DNA from: an uncultured Alphaproteobacteria bacterium
GTDB taxonomy: Bacteria > Pseudomonadota > Alphaproteobacteria > RUG11792
Reading direction: 5' to 3'
Length of the DNA stretch: 64,000 bases
NCBI GenBank assembly: GCA_910588255.1
Contig: CAJUOM010000002.1
Coordinates: 15,976-79,975 of the forward strand
The notes beneath the pieces are model-generated. The model did not search any database. It was given only the letters and a program-made list of their open reading frames with translations, and was not told the DNA's origin. Numbering within the stretch: the first letter of the stretch is position 1; every line of letters begins with the position of its first letter. Shown one piece after another: positions 8,761 to 17,130 of the stretch. Position numbers and translations under genes: made by a program.

Positions 8761-9429
8761 ATGATACTTGAATTAAAAAATATAAAAATGGGATTTAAAA
8801 CGGGAGATACTGTTTTGAAAATCTTAAATGCAGTTAATTTCTCGTTATCAAAAGGCGAAAGTGTGGCATTAATAGGGCCAAGTGGATGTGGAAAGTCAAC
8901 TTTATTGCAAATAGCTGCTTTACTTGAAACTCCAACTTCTGGTGAAATTATAATTAACGAAAAAAATGCTTTAAAACTATCTGATAATGAGAAAACAAAA
9001 TTACGGAGAGAAAACCTAGGTTTTGTTTATCAATTTCATAATTTACTTCCTGAATTCACTGTTCTAGAAAATGTTATGATTCCTCAAATCATAAAGGGAA
9101 TAAGAAAATCTGAGGCAAAAAGAATAGCCGAAGAACTTCTTGAACAAGTCGATTTATCACACAGAATTTCCCATTTTCCAAAAACTCTCTCTGGAGGAGA
9201 GCAACAACGCGTCGCTATTGCAAGAGCATTAGCAACAAAGCCAAAATTAATCATTGCAGACGAGCCTACGGGAAATCTTGACCCAAATACTGCGAAAATT
9301 GTTTTCGACTTATTTATAAAGCTAATTCAAGAAAATAACACAGCTCTATTTATGGCTACTCATAATATAGAATTAGCGAGAAAGCTTAATAGAACAATTT
9401 CCATTTCAAATGGAATAATTATTAATTAA
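8761..9429 (+). CDS. lolD: Lipoprotein-releasing ABC transporter ATPase LolD
   Basis: Cytoplasmic ATPase of the LolCDE complex, which releases lipoproteins from the inner membrane to LolA. The 222 residues contain Walker A GPSGCGKST (near 40), the MacB/LolD-type segment VYQFHNLLPEFTVLENVM, signature LSGGEQQRVAIARAL and Walker B LIIADEPTGNLDP. It starts 6 bases after addA. lolC/E is not adjacent, but lolA is at 50512. Confidence 0.9.
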   Translation: MILELKNIKMGFKTGDTVLKILNAVNFSLSKGESVALIGPSGCGKSTLLQIAALLETPTSGEIIINEKNALKLSDNEKTKLRRENLGFVYQFHNLLPEFTVLENVMIPQIIKGIRKSEAKRIAEELLEQVDLSHRISHFPKTLSGGEQQRVAIARALATKPKLIIADEPTGNLDPNTAKIVFDLFIKLIQENNTALFMATHNIELARKLNRTISISNGIIIN

Positions 9430-9431
9430 AC

Positions 9432-9464
9432 AAATTCGACCGAAAACAAATCCGGTCGAAATTT
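9432..9464. terminator. Bidirectional terminator between lolD and dps
   Basis: TTCGACCG (9435-9442) and CGGTCGAA (9453-9460) form an 8-bp stem flanked by A-rich and T-rich sides. It lies between convergent genes. Confidence 0.75.
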
Positions 9465-9470
9465 CTAATA

Positions 9471-9932
9471 TTAACCTATCGTCGATTTTATCATCCAAAT
9501 TGTTTTCTCATGGAATGATAGTCTGTCTGCTAAAACTCCTTCTGTCCCATAATCTTTTGATCCTGAGATTTCAGATAGTCCTGACATTATGTCATCACGA
9601 ATAATCTCATGAACAACCAACAGTTCTTCCAACATCTCTTTGTCGTTTTTTGCATTCAATGAATCTTTCACCGTCGCTAATTTGGAAAACTCTTCGAATG
9701 TTGCAGGAGCTATGCCTCCAATCATTCTTATTCTTTCAGCGATAACATCAATAGCATTAAATAAATTATTATAATGATCTTCGGTCATCAAATGTATATC
9801 TCTGAAATCAGAAGAAATGACATTCCAATGTATATTTTGTGTTTTCAAAAGCAAGGCATATGAATTTGCAAGCAATCTTGATAAAATTTCGGCAGATTTG
9901 CAATCACACTTTGTTGAACAATTACATAACAT
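9471..9932 (-). CDS. dps: Dps-like ferritin/DNA-protection protein
   Basis: Ferritin-fold protein that stores iron and shields DNA under oxidative stress. The family core is clear: NIHWNVISSDFRDIHLMTEDHY carries the ferroxidase histidines and glutamate, followed by AIDVIAERIRMIGG with the Asp and Glu ligands, and a C-terminal LSFHEKTIWMIKS helix. The length of 153 residues is normal. Unusual is the N-terminus MLCNCSTKCDCKSA, with four cysteines in CxCxxxxCxC spacing, not typical of Dps. Confidence 0.88.
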   Translation of the reverse strand: MLCNCSTKCDCKSAEILSRLLANSYALLLKTQNIHWNVISSDFRDIHLMTEDHYNNLFNAIDVIAERIRMIGGIAPATFEEFSKLATVKDSLNAKNDKEMLEELLVVHEIIRDDIMSGLSEISGSKDYGTEGVLADRLSFHEKTIWMIKSTIG

Positions 9933-9993
9933 TTTAAGTCACCTATAAAATAAAACCATCTATAATTAATTCTGTTCCAAAAAAGATTTCAAT

Positions 9994-10455
9994 TCAAGTC
10001 ATTATTTTTTTTATTCGCAATTTCACAGCATAGGCTCCAATTTGTTGCATTGAATCTTTAATTCCAGAAAATGCAATAATTAATTCAGGATGTTTTATCA
10101 GCCAATTTTCAGTTGCCTCCCTCACTATACCAATACCTTTGCCTGTAATTATCGTTACAAATCTTAAATCTTTCAAGATACAATTCATGCAAAATTTTTC
10201 CAAAACATTATCAATTTCCCTAGTATATCCATGCAAATCAATAAATCTCTCTGATTTAAATTTTTTTGTTTCAGATTTATCGAAATTTCTAACTTTTTTA
10301 TTATGAAATGCTTCAAGAGCAAAATGAGGTTTTATACTGATTTTTAGAGAAAACTGGGATTTAAAATCCAAACGTGAAATTTTATCACTTTCAGATAATT
10401 TCTCTATGGTATTTTTATAATTTAACCAATTTTCCCAATCTTTAATAAATGTCAT
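9994..10455 (-). CDS. Smr-domain protein
   Basis: The C-terminal half (residues 60-150) is an Smr domain: IDLHGYTREIDNVLEKF contains the LDLHG signature, then VTIITGKGIG (the conserved TGKG loop) and the end segment GAYAVKLRIKK. Smr domains bind or cleave nucleic acids. Bacterial stand-alone members are often annotated as DNA mismatch repair-like or ribosome-rescue endonucleases. The N-terminal 55 residues are basic and variable. Upstream is repeat copy B. Confidence 0.85.
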   Translation of the reverse strand: MTFIKDWENWLNYKNTIEKLSESDKISRLDFKSQFSLKISIKPHFALEAFHNKKVRNFDKSETKKFKSERFIDLHGYTREIDNVLEKFCMNCILKDLRFVTIITGKGIGIVREATENWLIKHPELIIAFSGIKDSMQQIGAYAVKLRIKKIMT

Positions 10456-10649
10456 ATTTCTTATGCCGATATTAGTCAGCTAAAAAGCAAAACCCAAAAA
10501 TAAAATAATATGGCTGCTGTATTCCTACTCTGACCAGGTTTTTAAGTTATTTCTGCAAATGCAAAATAGCTGACAATATTTATTATATCATGATTTTGAA
10601 TAACTTATATCAAAAATTTTCAACCTCTCTACATTAATAATATATCACA

Positions 10650-10739
10650 ATGTCTTCCGAAAGCGCTATAGGTACCCCTGCGGTGTCATCAACTATTTGC
10701 CGGTGAGGCCATCTTTCTAATTCACGTTTCGTGCAGTTA
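10650..10739 (+). repeat. Dispersed repeat block X, copy B (partial)
   Basis: Shares GAAAGCGCTATAGGTACC, then TGCGGTGTCATC and TTTGCCGGTGAGGCCATC with the other X copies and ends after TTCACGTTTCGTGCAG. The distal part of X is missing, but CTTTTCTTACGAAAAGTTGG at 10879-10898 matches sequence found just before hairpin H5 in copy E. The rest of 10456-11054 shows a 50-codon open frame on the minus strand near 10890-11035 without recognisable homology, and nothing else. Confidence 0.8.
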
Positions 10740-11054
10740 CTCTTTTTTCTTTAAATCAACATTATTTCGCTCTTTCATTCGAAATACTTTCGTTGAGGTT
10801 AAATAAAATATGTTTTGGAATACTATAGCAGAGTAACAACTTCATCTATAGCTTTCAAAACGGTTTAATATATAACTTTTCTTACGAAAAGTTGGTTCCT
10901 GATTTGTCAAAAAACAATCGAAGATATCTTCTAGATTGATTTTTGCGATTTTTATTATAAAGGAACACTAGTCTTGGATTTCTAAATTGTGTTTTGTAAA
11001 TACTATTTTGTTTCCAACAGCGTTTTTTAATAAATCAATCCTGTTTTTTGAGGG

Positions 11055-11102
11055 GCGCCCGTGAGTATGGTAGAATATTGATGGTACCATACTCACGGGC
11101 GC
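11055..11102. repeat. GC-rich hairpin H2 (second stem type)
   Basis: A perfect 18-bp stem, GCGCCCGTGAGTATGGTA with TACCATACTCACGGGCGC, encloses a 12-base loop. The stem differs from H1/H4/H6 but is shared with H3 (28545). Core R2 follows at 11211. Confidence 0.9.
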
Positions 11103-11210
11103 ACTTTGTGACACGTAGCTATATTATTTTCCGAAAGGTAGGCAATATATTAAGTTAGTGAACATTACTACAAGTTCCTAATTTCAGGATACATACCTTG
11201 ATTCGTGTAT

Positions 11211-11250
11211 GTCAAATTCTAAAAAGTCCCATAAAATTTTAGACTTTTTT
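11211..11250 (+). repeat. AT-rich repeat core R, copy 2
   Basis: Reads GTCAAATTCTAAAAAGTCCC then ATAAAATTTTAGACTTTTTT. It abuts the 3' end of the broken amidase gene. The preceding 40 bases (TAATTTCAGGATACATACC and on) match those before R4, defining the second element subfamily. Confidence 0.85.
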
Positions 11251-12273
11251 TAACTCAAGGAAATATACTCACCAAAAGCAAGGGCTTTACTAGGATTTTC
11301 TTTAGCCCAAGCCTCAAATCTAGAAGTAAAAAACTCGAATTTACTTTTTGAGATAGGATCAATATAACCGTATAAGGCTATCATATGTTTTAAGATATCC
11401 TCTTTTGTTTTTTCTCTTAAAATTCCCGAAATATCAGAAATTGAATAATGAAGCTGATAAGCTCGGATTGAACTAGAACAGGATTCATATCCTAACATTG
11501 AAATAAAATCTTTATAATCTCCATCATTGAGATCTCTAAAAGCCTCTAAATTAACTTTATGTGTCTCTGATGGCCAATATCCAACTCCAAATTCTTCAAA
11601 AGCTCTTTTATAATTCCACATAGGTCCTATATCACTTTTTCTGGAAGGGGAAAATATCAGCATGAGTTACAACATGATATCCTGGAATTCTATAATGTTC
11701 TTGTAAATCTCGTGTGAAAGCTACACTTGCCACAAACTGCTCTTCACTGAACGGATACCAATAAACTTCAGATCCAGTTAGCTTTCGAGGAGCAGAAAAT
11801 CCAGGAAAAACAACATTTGTTCTTTCAAATCCCGGATTGATATGTTCTATTCCTATTGAATAATAATTTAAACTTGTTTTCCCTGCAAAATAAGAAATTC
11901 CGGCATGATATGCTATATCAGTATCCGGATTAACAGTCTTATATATAATTCCATCATTGTCTATTGTGAAATGAGCAGAAACGCCTCTTTCATTATATGT
12001 ATTTATAGTTCCTCTAAGAGAAGCTCCAGCGGTATAGTGCAATACAATAAATTGATGTAAATCTTCTTTATATTGTTCAAGAGTTGCCGGTTTGGAAGGA
12101 TTTGTCCAAAGCCTATAAGATTCTTCCCATGTTCGATGTGTGACTCCGTTTGTTCTAACTTTATTATCCAAATAGCAGTCTACAGTTCGATATCGAGAAG
12201 AATCAAGAGGACTTTCAGCAGCTTGAGTACAACATATGCATGAAAGCATTACTAAACAATTCAATATTTTCAT
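11250..12273 (-). pseudogene. N-acetylmuramoyl-L-alanine amidase (AmiD/AmpD type), frameshifted
   Basis: Peptidoglycan amidase of the Amidase_2 family with a Sec signal peptide (MKILNCLVMLSCICCTQAAE). The catalytic domain is visible: FIVLHYTAGASL (first zinc histidine), YNERGVSAHFTIDNDG, AYHAG, and YHVVTHADI (last zinc histidine). The frame then breaks at a CCCC run (about 11645-11649): one C too many turns the expected HADIFPSRKSDIGP into FPFQKK-stop. The remaining frame continues SRKSDIGPMWNYK and a C-terminal AmiD-like helical region to 11250. A one-base correction restores about 340 residues. Confidence 0.85.
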
Positions 12274-12373
12274 TTTTACAACCTAAGTAAGTACTATTTC
12301 TATAATCTTACAATATTTTATAAAATAATGCAATTAACTATGCCAAAGAACGGCACATGAATTTATAGTATAC

Positions 12374-12730
12374 TCAAATAAAAAATGATAAAATCCAGAC
12401 CACAGCAAAATGCAACATAGCAATAAATACAGCTGCACTTCCTATATCTTTTGCTTTTTGGGATAACTCATGTTTCTCGAGACTTATTCTATCAACAACA
12501 GATTCTATTGCAGAATTTAAAGCTTCTGTCAATAATACCAACATAAAGGATGAGAATAAATACAAAAGCATTGCAAAAGAAGTATTTCGAAAAAATTCTA
12601 TAAAACTCAATATGGCACCACACAATAATTCTTGTTTAAATGCTCGTTCTTTAAGAAGATATTTTATACCATTAAAAGAATAAAAAAATGCATTTTTGAT
12701 AGCTATTATATTTTTTAAATTATTTTTCAT
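12374..12730 (-). CDS. dgkA: Diacylglycerol kinase DgkA
   Basis: Small integral inner-membrane kinase that returns diacylglycerol to phosphatidic acid. The 118 residues show three hydrophobic segments and the family motif EALNSAIESVVDRI followed by KAKDIGSAAVF. It lies directly downstream of the two EptA-like genes on the same strand. This makes sense because phosphoethanolamine transfer from PE releases diacylglycerol. It overlaps the end of the broken EptA-like gene by 11 bases. Confidence 0.93.
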   Translation of the reverse strand: MKNNLKNIIAIKNAFFYSFNGIKYLLKERAFKQELLCGAILSFIEFFRNTSFAMLLYLFSSFMLVLLTEALNSAIESVVDRISLEKHELSQKAKDIGSAAVFIAMLHFAVVWILSFFI

Positions 12731-14311
12731 TGAAGTAAGTAACCTCTCTCTTTTCAGAATCTTTTCTATATTTTATATAACCATATTTCCCATTAAAATC
12801 GGAACCAGAGATATAAAACGTTTTTCCATCTTCATTCGGATTAATTATTTCGTATCCCAGCAATCGTGTTATAAATTTTGCTATTTCATAATGATTCGGT
12901 TTGTAAATTTTCTTAAAATTATCTAAAAATTCCCTATCATTACTTTGAACAATAACCGGAATATCTGCACACCTTTCATTGAGATGTCCATGACCAAACA
13001 GGCCATTCTCTCCTAAAAATTCATTATGATCTGATGCCCAAATTATATAAAATTTCCCGATTTTCTGTTTGTTAAAATATTTAAACAAAGAAGATATCAC
13101 ATAGTCATTATACACCATAGCGTTGTCATACTCGTCAATAACAGAATTTCGGATTCGGAGAATTGTCTCCTGTTTAAAAAATCTTTACTAAACACTTTTG
13201 AATACGGAGTATGGACACATCTTTGATGAAGAACTATGAAATTATGTTTGGAGAAAGTTTGTTGATTTAAAACCGTTATTATATACTGATCCGTATATAT
13301 ATCGAAATTTTTATCCCGTGATGCTGTTCTTATTTCATCTATATATTTTTTCCCGGAAATAATACTAATAAGCCCTTCCAATTGATCTGAAATATAGAAA
13401 GTCTTAAATCCATTTTCTTTTGCTAATTTAAATAAATTAGTCGTATCACTGTATGATAACTGGGTATTGTCAGGTTCTCCTATAACATTCATCATAAATT
13501 TTAATGAAGATTTAGTATTTATTCCTCCTGCTATACCTTTCGTATAATAAAAATTAGATTCCCTTGATAATTTAAATAAATCAGGGGTAGTATTCCTTTC
13601 ATAACCAAACAACGACATATGTCTATAATTTGCACTTTCTCCTAATATATAAACTATGAAGATAGGTTCGTTATTTAAAGAAGTTTTCGCTATAACATAG
13701 GGTTTATATGATTTTGGATTATAGCCTCTGAATGATAAATCCAGAAAACAAGAGAAGCTTTTTAATGTATTATCAATAGTGAAACGATATTCATTTGCCG
13801 TGCTATTTCTTATAAAGCAATTGGAATAATATATCCCCCCAAAAGTTGCAAAAAGTATTACTATGCCGAAATGCGACTTGAAGCTTTTGAATTTCAATAT
13901 CGGAATCATTAACATAAAAGGGATAATCACAATTAAAACAGTTTTCCAATATTTGAAATACACATTTCTGGCTTCTTGAAAAACATCTTGATATTCGTCA
14001 AAAAACTGATAGAAGTCATAAGGAGATAATTGACTTCCAAAATATGAAATATGGGCAAACTGTATCATTTGGAGAAAGAAAAGAAAAACTATGCAAAAAA
14101 CAGGAAAAAACTTGCTTTTATTAATAATTAGCCCAAAGCATAAGGGAATAAGTAATTTAAATATATTTAACTTATCAGAGCAAACAAAAGAAGAATTTAC
14201 AAATTGATATAAATAATCTGAAAGCATGAATAAACATGCTAATATTAAGGTTGCTGATATTGTGATAATTGTGTTTCTTAAATTAAACTTATTCCGCATT
14301 ATTATACTCAA
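12720..14311 (-). pseudogene. EptA-like phosphoethanolamine transferase, frameshifted second copy
   Basis: Paralogue of the intact upstream gene. The first part (14311 to about 13097) carries the membrane domain and the sulfatase-fold segment YILGESANYRHMSLFGYERN. It then leaves frame near 13120-13135, giving LLLTSMTTLWCIMTM-stop. The other frame supplies IDEYDNAMVYNDYVISSLF and the metal-site segment IWASDHNEFLGENGLFGHGH, ending at 12720. Aligned with the intact copy, one base is missing. The start is MSIIMRN (14311) or MRN (14299), overlapping the end of the upstream gene. Confidence 0.88.
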
Positions 14312-15875
14312 TTCTTCTCTTTTTAGAATCTTTCTTATATTTTATATGACCACATTTACCATTGAAATCCACACCAGAGATAAAAAATGTTTCTCCGTCT
14401 TCATTTGGATTAACTATTTCATATCCCAGCAACCGAGCTATAAATTTTGTTATTTCATAATGATTGGGCTTATAAATTTTCTTAAAATTATTCAGAAACT
14501 CTTTGTCATTGCTTTGAATAATAACAGGAATATCTGCAGTAATAGGGACTAATGTTCCATGCCCATGACCAAACGAACCATTTTCTCCAAGTAAATCATT
14601 ATGATCCGACGCCCAAATTATATAAAATTTTCCGATTTTCTGTTTGTTAAAATAGTTAAACAAAGAAGATATTATATGATCGTTATAAAGCATAGCATTA
14701 TCATATTCGTCAATAAGAGGAGTTAAAGACCCCGAAAATTTATGTTTAAATTTAAAATTTTTACTGACAGCTTTTGCATAAGGCGTGTGTATACATCTTT
14801 GATGAATCACTATAAAATTACGATTTGTAAATTTCTGACTTTGAATCATTTCAAAAAGTAAGTCATCCATTATTTTTTCTGATTTCTTGACTTCAGAGTC
14901 TTTTGTTCTTAATACATCTATATAAGGTATTCCTGAAATACTACCCAATAAATGCTCTGATTGATTCGATAAATAAAATGTTTTAAATCTATTTGTTTTT
15001 GCAATCCTAAATAAATTTGTCGAGTCACTTGCTGCTTGTATGGGGTTATCCGCCTCTCTTAAAGAATTCAGCATAAACTTACAGGATGCTATAGTGCAAA
15101 TAGCACCGGATATTCCTTTGGTGTAATAAACATTTGATTGTTTTACTAAAGTTTTCAATTCAGGTGTTGTTTCTCTTTTATAATTAAACAAAGACATATG
15201 TTTGCAGTTAGCACTCTCCCCTAATATATAAATTATATTCACAGGTTCTTCGAAGCTACTTTTTATAACTATAATTTCATAAGGTTTATAATCCTTCACG
15301 GGCAATTTTTTATATTCTATAACTAAATATCCCCAAAATGCCTTAAAAGAATTATCTAAAGTAAAACGTACTCCATTTGGATTAAATCTTGGCAAATGCC
15401 TGGTATAATACTTATATCCATAAGAGCAAAATGTAATTAGCAATATCAATGTGCCTATGATTGATTTTCTTTTATTTTTCATAATGCAATACGATATTCC
15501 TCCAAAAGGAACAATAATCAGCGGAATAATATACCAATAATCATAAAAAGCATTTCCTGCTTCTTGAAATGTGTCTTGGATTTCTCTAAAAAACAAATAA
15601 ACTGAATAAGGAGAAAGAAAATTTCCAAAGTATGCCAAACTAGAAAATTGCATTATTTGAGCCAAACATAAAATAATTATGCAAAAATATGATATTAATT
15701 TAAATCTGTTAATTACTAACCCAAAACTCAAAGGTACTATCAATGCCAGCACCTTTATGTCATGAGATAATTTAAATTTTTGATTTATAAATGAAAAAAT
15801 TATATCAGGAAGTATTAAAAGAAAAGCAACAATAAATATCAATAATATTGTTTTATTCAGGCTATTAAATTTCAT
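14289..15875 (-). CDS. EptA-like phosphoethanolamine transferase (sulfatase fold)
   Basis: Inner-membrane enzyme of the type that adds phosphoethanolamine from PE to lipid A or another envelope glycan. The 528 residues begin with about five membrane helices (to residue 165), then a periplasmic sulfatase-like domain: YILGESANCKHMSLFNYKRE, with Ser where EptA has its catalytic Thr, HQRCIHTPY, EYDNAMLYNDHIISSLF and the metal site WASDHNDLLGENGSFGHGHG. The second copy and dgkA follow. The exact acceptor cannot be read from the sequence. Confidence 0.85.
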   Translation of the reverse strand: MKFNSLNKTILLIFIVAFLLILPDIIFSFINQKFKLSHDIKVLALIVPLSFGLVINRFKLISYFCIIILCLAQIMQFSSLAYFGNFLSPYSVYLFFREIQDTFQEAGNAFYDYWYIIPLIIVPFGGISYCIMKNKRKSIIGTLILLITFCSYGYKYYTRHLPRFNPNGVRFTLDNSFKAFWGYLVIEYKKLPVKDYKPYEIIVIKSSFEEPVNIIYILGESANCKHMSLFNYKRETTPELKTLVKQSNVYYTKGISGAICTIASCKFMLNSLREADNPIQAASDSTNLFRIAKTNRFKTFYLSNQSEHLLGSISGIPYIDVLRTKDSEVKKSEKIMDDLLFEMIQSQKFTNRNFIVIHQRCIHTPYAKAVSKNFKFKHKFSGSLTPLIDEYDNAMLYNDHIISSLFNYFNKQKIGKFYIIWASDHNDLLGENGSFGHGHGTLVPITADIPVIIQSNDKEFLNNFKKIYKPNHYEITKFIARLLGYEIVNPNEDGETFFISGVDFNGKCGHIKYKKDSKKRRIEYNNAE

Positions 15876-15962
15876 GTTCTATTGAAAATATTCTTTTAAT
15901 CTGATAAATAATATCATATTTTGTTAATATAATCAATTTCTATTTGATAATTCCTCTTCTTA

Positions 15963-15992
15963 TTGACAAAGATATTACTTCGGAATTATCCT
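15963..15992 (+). promoter_or_regulatory. Promoter of the flavodoxin gene
   Basis: TTGACA (15963-15968), an 18-base spacer and TATCCT (15987-15992) precede the ATG at 16020; AAGG at 16011 may serve as ribosome-binding site. Confidence 0.5.
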
Positions 15993-16019
15993 GAAAATGT
16001 ATAGAATTTTAAGGTTATC

Positions 16020-16622
16020 ATGAAAATATCAACTCCGCTTAATGTGCTTTTTGCAACTTTATGCTTTCAAAGTTTTACTTTTGGAGCATTTGGTAATACA
16101 GAAGACCCAATTTCACAAGCAGAAAAATCTGGAGATATGCAGATTGTGTATTTTTCAAAAACTGGAAATACTGAAAAAATAGCAAAGTATATTCAGGAAG
16201 AAACAGGAGGAAATTTAGTTAAGATAAGCCCCCAAAAACCTTATCCTGAAGATTATAACGAAACAACAGAAGTTGCCAGGAAAGAAATTCAAAATGAAGA
16301 AACTCCTGAAATAATTCTCGATAAAGAATATTCAGAAAATGCAAAAATCATATTCATAGGCTCACCTTGTTGGTTTGGAACTATAGCTTCTCCTGTCAGG
16401 ACTTTTTTATCAACACATAATTTTGACGGAAAAACTATAATTCCATTTATAACTCATGGTGGTAGTGAAATGGGAGAAACAGTTGAAGATATAAAAACTA
16501 TTTGTCCGAAAGCAACAGTGAAGGATGGAAAAGCTTTTGGAGATCCAAAATTGATTCGTATGGCAAAACCTCAAAATGAAGAAGTAAAAGATTGGATAAA
16601 AACAATCGATATTTCAAAATAA
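16020..16622 (+). CDS. Flavodoxin-like protein with signal peptide
   Basis: The first 25 residues form a Sec signal peptide (MKISTPLNVLFATLCFQSFT, ending FGAFG). The rest is a flavodoxin fold: MQIVYFSKTGNTEKIAKYI with the FMN-phosphate loop, IIFIGSPCWFGTIASPVRTF with the isoalloxazine loop, and FITHGGSEMGETVEDIK. Such long-chain-like flavodoxins normally carry electrons in the cytosol. Here the protein would be exported to the periplasm or beyond, where its partner is unknown. It has its own promoter and no operon partner. Related families include NAD(P)H:quinone reductase-like flavodoxins. Confidence 0.88.
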   Translation: MKISTPLNVLFATLCFQSFTFGAFGNTEDPISQAEKSGDMQIVYFSKTGNTEKIAKYIQEETGGNLVKISPQKPYPEDYNETTEVARKEIQNEETPEIILDKEYSENAKIIFIGSPCWFGTIASPVRTFLSTHNFDGKTIIPFITHGGSEMGETVEDIKTICPKATVKDGKAFGDPKLIRMAKPQNEEVKDWIKTIDISK

Positions 16623-16791
16623 GCTAAGCTTTTCCAAGTTCCCTATATTTTCATTATTAATAGAATATGATATAAACTCCATTAAATATTAATTGAAAGC
16701 TACATAATGCGATATGTTTGATTTTATAAAATCATCGTGATAGCATTGTATGTTATCAGTTTTTATGTGTTGAGTTATACTAATTGATTTC

Positions 16792-17061
16792 GTTATATTA
16801 ATCGTAGGAAAAGGAACCCGAATGAAATCAAAAACTCTTAAAATTTTCCAAATTATAGCAGAAAAGCCAATTATGAGATATATAATCGACTCAAGTAAAC
16901 ATTTCAGTTCAAATATTATAGTCGTAACTCAGGAATCACTATTAAAACATGAACTATTTGCTGATATAACTACTGTGGTACAATCTTCACCAAAAGGAAC
17001 TGGAAAGGCTATTTTGCAGGCAATACCTTTTTTGAACACAGAGTTCCCCCAAATTTTATGA
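16792..17061 (+). pseudogene. glmU N-terminal fragment
   Basis: The reading VILIVGKGTRMKSKTLKIF, then IIAEKPIMRYIID and VVQSSPKGTGKAILQAIPFL, matches the nucleotidyltransferase start of GlmU (AAGxGTRMKS and GTGHA motifs). Only about 85-90 of some 450 residues remain. The reading opens inside the nucleotide loop without a clear start codon (first ATG at 16822) and ends at a TGA at 17059. It cannot encode an active enzyme. A functional glmU is presumably elsewhere. Confidence 0.75.
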
Positions 17062-17130
17062 GACTTTATTATATATAAAAATTCCACATTTTTATGCTAA
17101 AATAGGATTATTCAGATGAAGGAGATAAAA

